DNA of 64,000 bases. Origin: CADEFQ01 sp050185195 (GTDB lineage: Bacteria > Pseudomonadota > Gammaproteobacteria > Steroidobacterales > Steroidobacteraceae). Location of the stretch: positions 417,524 to 481,523 of the forward strand of contig JBFWZQ010000001.1 in NCBI GenBank assembly GCA_050185195.1. Reading direction: 5' to 3'. Positions 1-5,852 of the stretch are shown here, piece after piece; positions within the stretch are counted from its first letter, which is position 1, and each line of letters begins with the position of its first letter. The notes under the pieces are model-generated. The model did not search any database. It had not been told where the DNA came from and saw only the letters and a list, made by a program, of their open reading frames with translations. Both the position numbers and the translations under genes were made by a program.

Positions 1-682
1 GCACGGCGCGCTCGGCGAGCCGCGCGAGGTCGTCGCGCAGCGTGCCACCCGCGGGCAGGCTGCGCGCGATGTCGTCGTCGGAGAGGTTGCCCCAGAAGCC
101 GTCGGTGCAGACGAGCAGCAGGTCGTTCGGCGCAAGTCGCCGGCGGCCGGTGATCGCCATCTCGGGCAGCATGGGGTCGCCGCCGACGCAGGATTCGACG
201 AAATTGCGCATCGGGTGGTTGAGCACCTGCTCGGGGGTGATCACGCCCTCGCGCAGCAGGAACTCGACGTGGCTGTGGTCGCGGGTGCGCTCGGCGACGG
301 CGGCGCCGCGCAGGTGATAGATGCGGCTGTCGCCGACGTGGACCCAATAGGCCGAATCGCCCTGCACGAGACACACTGCACAGGTGGCGCGCGGGCGGTG
401 CTCGAGGGGCAGCGCGGTGCCGAGCCGCACGACCTCGTCGTGCGCCCGCCCCACGGTCATCAGCAGGAAGCCGATCGGGTCGAAAAGCGGCTGCGGCGTG
501 TGCCAGAAGGCCTCGACCAGCACCTTGGTGGTGATCTCGGCGGCGCGCGCACCGTCCGCGTGTCCCCCCATGCCGTCGACGGCCACCAGCATGGCGGCAT
601 GCTCGGCCACCGCGGCGGCCACCCGGTCCTGGTTGTCGTCGCGCGCTCCGATGAGGCTGAGTTCGGCGTAGTCGATGCGCAA
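1..682 (-). CDS. PP2C-family serine/threonine protein phosphatase (C-terminus beyond window)
   Basis: This is a metal-dependent protein phosphatase of the Stp1/PrpC type, expected to dephosphorylate Ser/Thr-phosphoproteins in the cytoplasm. The reverse-strand translation shows the PP2C motifs in order: ARDDNQDR near the N-terminus, LVAVDGMGGHADG (the first metal-binding Asp), YWVHVGDSRIYHLR, RDHSHVEFL, and LLVCTDGFWGNL near the left edge. The last conserved part (GSxDN region) lies outside the window, so the gene is incomplete only because of the edge. No ATG precedes the first motif; a TTG at 682 preceded by GGAAG is the most likely start. It diverges from yicC, and in related genomes such phosphatases pair with a Hanks-type kinase, which is not visible here. 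Family call is firm, start is not. Confidence 0.85.
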   Translation of the reverse strand, partial: MRIDYAELSLIGARDDNQDRVAAAVAEHAAMLVAVDGMGGHADGARAAEITTKVLVEAFWHTPQPLFDPIGFLLMTVGRAHDEVVRLGTALPLEHRPRATCAVCLVQGDSAYWVHVGDSRIYHLRGAAVAERTRDHSHVEFLLREGVITPEQVLNHPMRNFVESCVGGDPMLPEMAITGRRRLAPNDLLLVCTDGFWGNLSDDDIARSLPAGGTLRDDLARLAERAV

Positions 683-698
683 GCGGCGGCTTCCGTCG

Positions 699-727
699 TT
701 GGCTAAACTGGGGCGGCGATTTATAAC
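699..727 (+). promoter_or_regulatory. Sigma-70-type promoter for yicC
   Basis: TTGGCT (699-704) and TATAAC (722-727) are separated by exactly 17 bases, close to the housekeeping consensus. The start of transcription would fall near 734, leaving a leader of only about 7 bases to the ATG at 741 or 19 bases to the in-frame ATG at 753. This assignment rests on sequence only. Confidence 0.5.
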
Positions 728-740
728 ATTCCGCCAAACA

Positions 741-1604
741 ATGATCACGAGCATGACAGGCTTCGCCCGCGGCGAGGTCTCCGGCCCCTGGGGCACCCTC
801 ACCTGCGAGTTGCGCAGCGTCAACCACCGGTTCCTCGAGTCGCAGTTCCGCCTCCCCGAGGAATTGCGCGGCGGCGAGAGCGAACTGCGCCAGGCGCTCG
901 CACGCGAGCTGAAGCGCGGCAAGGTCGACTGCACCGTGCACCTGCGGGCCGCCGCGGGCGCCGCGCGCGCGCTCGACGTCGATGAGGACGCCCTCGCGCG
1001 CCTCGTGGCGCGCGTGCGCGACATTGCCGCGGCGCTGCCGCAGCCCACGGTCGACGCCCTCGACGTGCTGCGCTGGCCCGGGGTGATCCGCGAGGCCGAG
1101 GTCGACGCCGAGAGCCTCAAGGGCGCGCTCGCCGCGCTCGTCGCCGCCACCGTGCGCGATCTCGCCGCGGCGCGCGCGCGCGAGGGCGCGCGGCTGCGCG
1201 ACCTCATCGAGGAGCGCTGCGGCGCGCTCGAGGGCCTCGTGGCGCAAGTGCGCGCGCGGCTGCCCGAGGTACACGCGCGCGTGCGCAACCGGCTCGCCGA
1301 GCGCATCGCGGAGCTGCAGGGCCAGGTCGACAAGGACCGCGTCGAACAGGAAATCGTGATGCTGCTGCAGCGGCTCGATGTCGCCGAAGAGCTCGACCGC
1401 CTCACCGGGCACATCGAGGAAACGCGACGGATCGTCGCGAGCGGCGAGCCGGCGGGCCGCCGGCTCGACTTCCTGATGCAGGAATTCAATCGCGAGGCGA
1501 ACACCCTGTCGTCGAAGTCGCAGGACCTCGATACCACGCGCATCGCGGTCGACATGAAGGTGCTGATCGAGCAGATGCGCGAGCAGGTGCAGAACATCGA
1601 ATAA
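741..1604 (+). CDS. yicC: YicC family endoribonuclease
   Basis: YicC-family protein of 287 aa with the N-terminal MITSMTGFARGE signature and the C-terminal DUF1732 block ending LDFLMQEFNREANTLSSKS and MREQVQNIE. E. coli YicC has been reported as an RNase acting on RNA in the cytoplasm; the exact targets here are unknown. The start at 741 matches the usual family N-terminus, and a second ATG at 753 is possible. A good sigma-70-like promoter lies just upstream. The last 26 bases of the gene are repeated at 5183-5208, marking this 3' end as the attachment site of the downstream insert. The reading frame is intact, so the integration preserved the gene. Confidence 0.95.
   Translation: MITSMTGFARGEVSGPWGTLTCELRSVNHRFLESQFRLPEELRGGESELRQALARELKRGKVDCTVHLRAAAGAARALDVDEDALARLVARVRDIAAALPQPTVDALDVLRWPGVIREAEVDAESLKGALAALVAATVRDLAAARAREGARLRDLIEERCGALEGLVAQVRARLPEVHARVRNRLAERIAELQGQVDKDRVEQEIVMLLQRLDVAEELDRLTGHIEETRRIVASGEPAGRRLDFLMQEFNREANTLSSKSQDLDTTRIAVDMKVLIEQMREQVQNIE
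1577..1602 (+). repeat. Left attachment repeat (yicC 3' end)
   Basis: 26 bases at the 3' end of yicC, beginning GCGCGAGCAGG and ending ATCGAAT, recur without mismatch at 5183-5208. The two copies diverge immediately on both sides. This is the expected structure after site-specific integration into the end of a conserved gene. Confidence 0.8.
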
Positions 1605-1608
1605 GGTC

Positions 1609-1652
1609 CAGGGGCGTCCGCGGATATCCGCGAAAGATGCGTCAAGCCCCTG
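1609..1652. other. Nested inverted repeats just inside the left end of the islet
   Basis: CAGGGGC (1609-1615) pairs with GCCCCTG (1646-1652), and between them lies a perfect 14-bp palindrome CGCGGATATCCGCG (1619-1632). There is no T-run, so it is a poor intrinsic terminator. Its place beside the attachment repeat suggests a recombinase or accessory-protein site, or a hairpin trimming the yicC transcript. Both roles are inference. Confidence 0.4.
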
Positions 1653-1656
1653 AGTT

Positions 1657-2060
1657 TCAGCGGTTTTTAATCAGATTCGTCCACTGGCGTCCAATCTCGT
1701 CTGAGCTAATCTTGTAGCTGGATGGGTAGCTGGCTTTCTCTGGACGCCGCGTTTGCAGGGTGCGAAGCTGTCGGGCCGCATCTGACAGCATCTCGCGAAT
1801 GACGTCGGCCGCATTCTCCAGGCGAGCACGAACGACCGTCGGCGCCAGATCGATGAGGTGGCGGAGAGAAGTGTCCGGGTGCTGCGTGTCGAGATCGAAC
1901 TCGACCAGTACATTGGCGGGAATTTGCTTCTCGTTGAAGGTCACGATGACCTGAGCGCGCGCCCGGATCGCGACGGCCAGCACGTGACGATCAGGCGGCT
2001 GTAGGCGGGCGTCCGCCGCAGTCGATCGACGTGGTCCTTTCCAATGGGCACTGGCGCCAC
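1657..2060 (-). pseudogene. Truncated PIN-domain toxin remnant
   Basis: The reverse strand encodes DRHVLAVAIRARAQVIVTFN followed by the FDLDTQHPD and HLIDLAPTVV motifs, which are the C-terminal half of a PIN-domain ribonuclease of the VapC/PIN_3 type. The N-terminal half with the first catalytic acidic residue is absent; upstream the frame runs into the 3' end of the EVE-HNH gene read in another frame. No antitoxin gene remains. It is best read as a decayed toxin cut off by the event that brought in the nuclease gene. The exact left boundary of homology cannot be set by eye. Confidence 0.6.
1713..1731 (+). repeat. Islet terminal repeat, left copy
   Basis: TGTAGCTGGATGGGTAGCT. It matches 5109-5127 at 16 of 19 positions, and each copy contains GTAGCT twice. 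The two copies lie about 110 bp and 80 bp inside the islet ends in the same orientation, so they could be arm-type integrase sites. Confidence 0.35.
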
Positions 2061-2065
2061 GGGAA

Positions 2066-3082
2066 TCACCGCATACGGTCGCCCTTGGCGGCGCGCTCGC
2101 CGACGCCGCGCGCCATTCGCAGCACGTTCTCGCGGTGAAAATCGAGATGGCTTCGCTGGCCCTCCGAGAACGCACCGACGTTCAGGGCGCCCTCGGGGTC
2201 AACGCCCATGCGCCGTAGCGATTCGGGATCCGCGACAGGCGACACGATCAACTGCCCGGAATCCTCGAAGGAAATGAACCCCTTGTCGAACAAGTGATCC
2301 ACAGTCGGCGTCAACAACAATCCGTTCTCGCCGTCGAGCCGCTGTTCGTTGCTACTATCGCGCCACGGCCGGACGTGACTTGCAATCAGGTGCTCCATGC
2401 GCTCGACCCGCGTGATGCGGCAGGCGCGCTCGATGGACCGTACGTTGTCCCGAAACAGTCCCTGGCCGCGCCGCGCCTGCACGAGCGCCGTTCTTTCGGT
2501 TTCACGGATCACGGGATCTGTGGCGATAGCCACCTCGACGCGACGCTCCCACTCCTCGATGTCCCGCTCCGGCGCCGGCGAATCGCGCTCGATGCTGCTG
2601 ACCTTCTGACCAGTGTCGGCGACGCTCGCCGCCTCCCTGCCGATCAAGCTGAAGAGTGTTGCCGCGAGCGTCGCGCCGACCTGCGTCAGGTACACGCTCT
2701 GCAGCCCGTTGCCTTCCGGGGTCAGCGGCGCGTACTTGCTCGCGAGTTCAGGGCGCAGGGGAGTGATGTGATCTTTGGGGCGTATGGCGTTGGCCAGGCG
2801 CTGCCAACGAACACTGACGCGCCAGCCGATCAGGCTCCAGTTCGTGCCGGCATTGCCGAACTCCTCTGGCTTCGGGCTCTCGCGGCAGTAACCGCTGACG
2901 ATGCCGAGCGCCGCGATGCGCGTATCGCAGAACGAGAAGACGATATCCCCCGGAGCCACCTCACGCATGAACTCGTAGAACGGGTTGCGATGACCGTTCT
3001 TGTTGCGCTTGGGTGACCAGAGATAGCCGCCCTCGATTTCCTGGCGGAAGGTCTGGTTCTGGTTGACCCACCAATAACGCAT
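2066..3082 (-). CDS. EVE-HNH modification-dependent endonuclease
   Basis: 338 aa. Residues 1-150 resemble an EVE domain (MRYWWVNQNQTF start, then APGDIVFSFCDTRIAALG), a fold that reads modified bases such as 5-methylcytosine. Residues 221-272 form an HNH_2 nuclease: C221, ASHVRPW (H236), ENGLLLTPT with N253, and VDHLFDKGFISF with H263. EVE-HNH proteins such as VcaM4I are type IV restriction enzymes that cut modified DNA, so the likely job is restriction of modified phage DNA. The gene stands alone with no methyltransferase nearby, as expected for a modification-dependent enzyme. Start is ATG at 3082 with a weak ribosome site. It sits inside the yicC islet. Family call is firm, and the target modification is unknown. 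Confidence 0.85.
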   Translation of the reverse strand: MRYWWVNQNQTFRQEIEGGYLWSPKRNKNGHRNPFYEFMREVAPGDIVFSFCDTRIAALGIVSGYCRESPKPEEFGNAGTNWSLIGWRVSVRWQRLANAIRPKDHITPLRPELASKYAPLTPEGNGLQSVYLTQVGATLAATLFSLIGREAASVADTGQKVSSIERDSPAPERDIEEWERRVEVAIATDPVIRETERTALVQARRGQGLFRDNVRSIERACRITRVERMEHLIASHVRPWRDSSNEQRLDGENGLLLTPTVDHLFDKGFISFEDSGQLIVSPVADPESLRRMGVDPEGALNVGAFSEGQRSHLDFHRENVLRMARGVGERAAKGDRMR

Positions 3083-3251
3083 TGATTGTTTCAGCCGGGG
3101 CGGCCTACTTCCGAAGCTCCCTCACTCGTACCCAGTCCCCCGGCGCGCGCTCGGGGTCACTGCAATTGGTTGGCTCGCAAACCGCTTTCTCCAACTTGAA
3201 AGCAAGTGTAGCGGTCAACGACATGTCGTGCGCCGCGGGGCGGGTGCGATC

Positions 3252-3788
3252 CTATCGGTCGAGCGCCAGCATCCTGACGAAGGCGGCAATCCGCTCCGCC
3301 TCGGCGCTGGTCAGGTCATTCGGAATATTGCTCAGTGTCACGACGAGGCCCGGCCGAACGGGAACCGAGGAGCGATAGGTTCCCGCAACATCATTGGGAA
3401 CCTGCTCCGTGGCGTCCCGCGCCGCAGGCTCGCTGTTCACGGATCCCTTGTCCTTCTTGCGGGGCGCACTGGTAGTTCGAGTCTTGAACGTGAAATTCGC
3501 AGGATCCTCGCGCCAGGTCAGGAACAGCTCGACCGCACGCCGAACACGGCGGCCGTACTCCTTCAACGAGGTGGGATTGAAGTCCTTGGCGCGCTTGTTC
3601 GTGAAGCGCTTGATGGCCGTGTCGAGGTCAAGCTGACTGAGGTCGGCTTTCTCGTCGTCCGACAGGATGGCGAGGACATTTCTCGTCGCGACGGCCAAGG
3701 CCTGGGCGGTGGCCGCGGGCATGAGTCCCTTGTCGCCCGCGTGGTCGAGGAATTCCAGCAGATCGTCCGCCGAGTACCCATTTGCCAT
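3252..3788 (-). CDS. Protein of unknown function with recombinase-SAM-like N-terminus
   Basis: 178 aa from the ATG at 3788, which has AGGAA 8 bases upstream; a longer frame reaches 3857 but runs into the divergent gene. Residues 1-95 are helical (SADDLLEFLDHAGDKGLM start; FNPTSLKEYGRRVRRAVELF) and resemble the SAM-like core-binding domain of tyrosine recombinases, but no catalytic domain follows. Residues 100-140 are polar and probably disordered. The C-terminus VPVRPGLVVTLSNIPNDLT plus AEAERIAAFVRMLAL is a conserved-looking tail module. I do not recognise a named function. It faces the DUF4143 ATPase gene across a 52-bp gap containing a palindrome, so it may be a DNA-binding regulator of that pair. 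This is inference. Confidence 0.6.
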   Translation of the reverse strand: MANGYSADDLLEFLDHAGDKGLMPAATAQALAVATRNVLAILSDDEKADLSQLDLDTAIKRFTNKRAKDFNPTSLKEYGRRVRRAVELFLTWREDPANFTFKTRTTSAPRKKDKGSVNSEPAARDATEQVPNDVAGTYRSSVPVRPGLVVTLSNIPNDLTSAEAERIAAFVRMLALDR

Positions 3789-3810
3789 GACAATATTCCT
3801 ACGGTATATT
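3782..3810 (+). promoter_or_regulatory. Candidate promoter for the DUF4143 ATPase gene
   Basis: TTGCCA (3782-3787) and TATATT (3805-3810) are 17 bases apart, placing the transcript start near 3817 and a leader of about 24 bases before the ATG at 3841. The element overlaps the palindrome at 3791-3811 and the start of the divergent gene. Confidence 0.4.
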
Positions 3811-3811
3811 G
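3791..3811. promoter_or_regulatory. Palindromic operator between divergent islet genes
   Basis: CAATAT (3791-3796) and ATATTG (3806-3811) form a perfect inverted repeat with a 9-base spacer in the short gap between the divergent genes at 3788 and 3841. An AT-rich palindrome covering the likely -10 region suggests autorepression. The cognate protein is unknown. Confidence 0.45.
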
Positions 3812-3840
3812 ACCGCCAGGCAAGAATATAACGTATTGCT

Positions 3841-5073
3841 ATGGCCGACGCAAACACCCATTACCCGCGGGTCATCCAGCCCCAGCTGAGCGCCGATCTG
3901 ACCCTGTACCCCGTGGTTGCGGTGATGGGTGCGCGGCAGGTCGGCAAGAGCACGATCTGCCAGGAAATCGCCGAAGCGCAAGGCTTTGCGAGGCGAACGC
4001 TCGATGACCGTGACGTGCGCGAACAGGCCATCGCGGACCCCGAAGGGTTCCTGGCGGACCTGGGCGACAGCGGGGCCTTCGTCGACGAAGTGCAACGGGC
4101 ACCCGACCTGATGCTGGCCATCAAGGCGGTCGTCGATCGGGATGGACGGAAAGGCCAATATCTGGTCAGCGGGTCGAACCAGCCCAAGGTCGGTCAGTCC
4201 GTCAGTGACTCCCTGGTGGGGCGCGCAACGTACCGCACGCTCCGGCCCCTGACGTTGAGCGAACTGCGCTTCGACGAGGAACTCCGGGGCTGGAGCTTCC
4301 TGTTCGATCCCGACGAAGCGGCGGTCATCGCCGAGCTTGAACGACGCGCCGACTCCAGCGGGGCTCTGAATTGGCAAACCGTCGCCAAGACAGGAGGTTT
4401 CCCTCGGGCCGTGGCGGCTCCACCCGACCAGCGGCTGCGGGTACTCGATGACTACGTGGAAATCTTTTCCCGCCGCGACATTCGGGAAGTCCTCGAAGTC
4501 GAGTCAGCCCCGCGACTGGAAGCCTTCGTTCGACTGACGGCTGCGCGAACGGGTCAGGAGCTCAACGTGTCGGGCCTGTCGACCGATCTGGGCACCCCGG
4601 TCACGACCATCCGACGCTGGCTCGAAGCGCTCCAGCGCAGCTACCTCATCGAACTCATCCCGCCGTATTCGAGAAACTCAAGCCAGCGCGTTATCAAGGC
4701 GCCGAAGCTTTACAGCGTGGATGCTGCGCTCGCGCTGGCGGCCTCGCGCGAGACCGCCCCGACGGGCTTCCACCTGGAGACCCTGATTGCCAGCGACCTG
4801 CTCGTCTGGCGTGATGGTTCACCGACTCGTGATCTCCACCACTGGCGACTGAGTTCGGGGCAGGAGGTCGATTTCATTCTGGAAGAGAACGGGCAGCTGC
4901 TACCCATCGAGGTCAAAGCGGGCAACTCGGTTGGTGCAGACGAAGCACGGCACCTGGTCACTTTTCGCGAACGTCACGCGAACACCCCGCGGGCTGTCTT
5001 GTTGAGTTGCGATCCGCAGATCAGAGTCATCAGGACGGGCATACTTGCGTGTCCGTGGTGGGCGGTCATGTGA
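3841..5073 (+). CDS. AAA ATPase with C-terminal DUF4143 domain
   Basis: 410 aa. An N-terminal P-loop ATPase has Walker A GARQVGKST (residues 30-38), Walker B FVDEVQ (80-85) and a sensor-like YLVSGSNQ. It is followed by a winged-helix stretch (TTIRRWLEALQRSYLIEL) and the DUF4143 domain with EVDFILEENGQ and LPIEVKAG. The E...D...EVK pattern is like a PD-(D/E)XK nuclease fold. DUF4143 ATPases are widespread on mobile elements and are of uncertain function. Length and motifs are complete. A -10/-35 pair and a palindrome lie directly upstream. Its pairing with the divergent unknown gene suggests a two-gene module within the islet. Confidence 0.85.
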   Translation: MADANTHYPRVIQPQLSADLTLYPVVAVMGARQVGKSTICQEIAEAQGFARRTLDDRDVREQAIADPEGFLADLGDSGAFVDEVQRAPDLMLAIKAVVDRDGRKGQYLVSGSNQPKVGQSVSDSLVGRATYRTLRPLTLSELRFDEELRGWSFLFDPDEAAVIAELERRADSSGALNWQTVAKTGGFPRAVAAPPDQRLRVLDDYVEIFSRRDIREVLEVESAPRLEAFVRLTAARTGQELNVSGLSTDLGTPVTTIRRWLEALQRSYLIELIPPYSRNSSQRVIKAPKLYSVDAALALAASRETAPTGFHLETLIASDLLVWRDGSPTRDLHHWRLSSGQEVDFILEENGQLLPIEVKAGNSVGADEARHLVTFRERHANTPRAVLLSCDPQIRVIRTGILACPWWAVM

Positions 5074-5108
5074 CGCGAGCCTGGCTCGGCAGAGGCGGAA
5101 CTTTGATG

Positions 5109-5127
5109 TGTAGCTGGAGATGTAGCT
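5109..5127 (+). repeat. Islet terminal repeat, right copy
   Basis: TGTAGCTGGAGATGTAGCT, matching 1713-1731 at 16 of 19 positions. It lies in the 109-bp non-coding tail between the DUF4143 gene and the right attachment repeat, which holds no other recognisable feature. Confidence 0.35.
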
Positions 5128-5182
5128 AACGAGGCTGGACGATCGTGAGTCCTATTCTGAATCAGACACATGCACGCGCAGC

Positions 5183-5208
5183 GCGCGAGCAGGTGCAGAA
5201 CATCGAAT
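5183..5208 (+). repeat. Right attachment repeat (copy of yicC 3' end)
   Basis: Perfect 26-bp copy of 1577-1602. Here it is followed by GACTT rather than the AAGG that follows yicC, and it is not part of a gene. It marks the right boundary of the islet. Confidence 0.8.
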
Positions 5209-5231
5209 GACTTCCGGCAGTCCGGTGTTCG

Positions 5232-5837
5232 TCAGCGTCGGCGCGTCTTCGCGCCCTTGAAATCCCGATTGATCCGATTCAGATCGAAGCCCTTCGGGTC
5301 GAACACACCGCCGATCCACCGCATCATCTCCTCGTGTTGTTCGTGTTTCCGGTCACCAAGGATCGCGAGAAACAGCGCATAGCCGTGCGGCCCACCGACA
5401 TCTTCTGGCGGGCAAGCGCTCTCTCCGGCGAGGCATACTGGAAGCGATGGATCTTGCCTTGTCGCGTGGGGCGGCAGGGATTCGATCACGATCCGATGGC
5501 ACCACCCGTCGCCCATGTCATAGTGGTACTCGAACTCGCCGCGAGCGCCCAGCTCGGACACGATGCCCGCGACGGAGACCCGGCGCTCGTCGCGATACCG
5601 GCCGGTGTCCGTGTCCTGGCCGACCTCCGCGATCCACCAGTCCGGCGCGACCACGCCCTCGCCGACGTGGAATTCGTGCACGTGCGAATCCGTCCACCCC
5701 ATGACCCACTGCAAGTAGTGGTGCAGGCTGGCGACTGTCCATCGGTTCGAGACCAGCACGCGCCGCCAGACGAACGGCGTCACGTCCCGCAGTTCGATGC
5801 GCAAGGCCACGGGCCGTGGTCGTGGGGGAGTCGGCAA
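5232..5837 (-). CDS. Plasmid pRiA4b ORF-3-like family protein
   Basis: 201 aa. The translation shows the hallmarks of the pRiA4b ORF-3-like domain: LRIELRDVTPFVWRRVLV, LHHYLQWVMGWTDSHVHEF, FEYHYDMGDGWCHRI and the tail DPKGFDLNRINRDFKGAK. The family occurs on plasmids and in accessory regions; its biochemical role is not established. The start is a TTG at 5837 with GGAGG 8 bases upstream, and there is no ATG in a better position. It lies 15 bases after the TPR regulator gene on the same strand, so co-transcription is likely. Family call is confident, function unknown. Confidence 0.8.
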   Translation of the reverse strand: MPTPPRPRPVALRIELRDVTPFVWRRVLVSNRWTVASLHHYLQWVMGWTDSHVHEFHVGEGVVAPDWWIAEVGQDTDTGRYRDERRVSVAGIVSELGARGEFEYHYDMGDGWCHRIVIESLPPHATRQDPSLPVCLAGESACPPEDVGGPHGYALFLAILGDRKHEQHEEMMRWIGGVFDPKGFDLNRINRDFKGAKTRRR

Positions 5838-5852
5838 TTCAGGCCCTCCCGG

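Larger units (their letters stand above)
1603..5208. mobile_element. Genomic islet integrated at the 3' end of yicC
   Basis: A 3.6-kb segment bounded by perfect 26-bp direct repeats, the left one being the end of yicC. Its content differs from the flanks: an EVE-HNH nuclease, a small gene of unknown function, a DUF4143 ATPase and a decayed PIN-domain gene. Codon use looks less GC-extreme than in the flanking housekeeping genes by eye. No integrase or transposase gene is present, so it is either a remnant that lost its recombinase or an element mobilised in trans. Integration into the 3' end of yicC is known for mobilisable genomic islands of Vibrio. Relatives of this genome would be expected to have yicC followed closely by gmk. 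Confidence 0.7.

Noticed and set aside
1609..1652. Rho-independent terminator for yicC
   Set aside because: The hairpin arms are real but no T-run follows and the structure contains an internal palindrome, so I listed it only as an inverted-repeat site.
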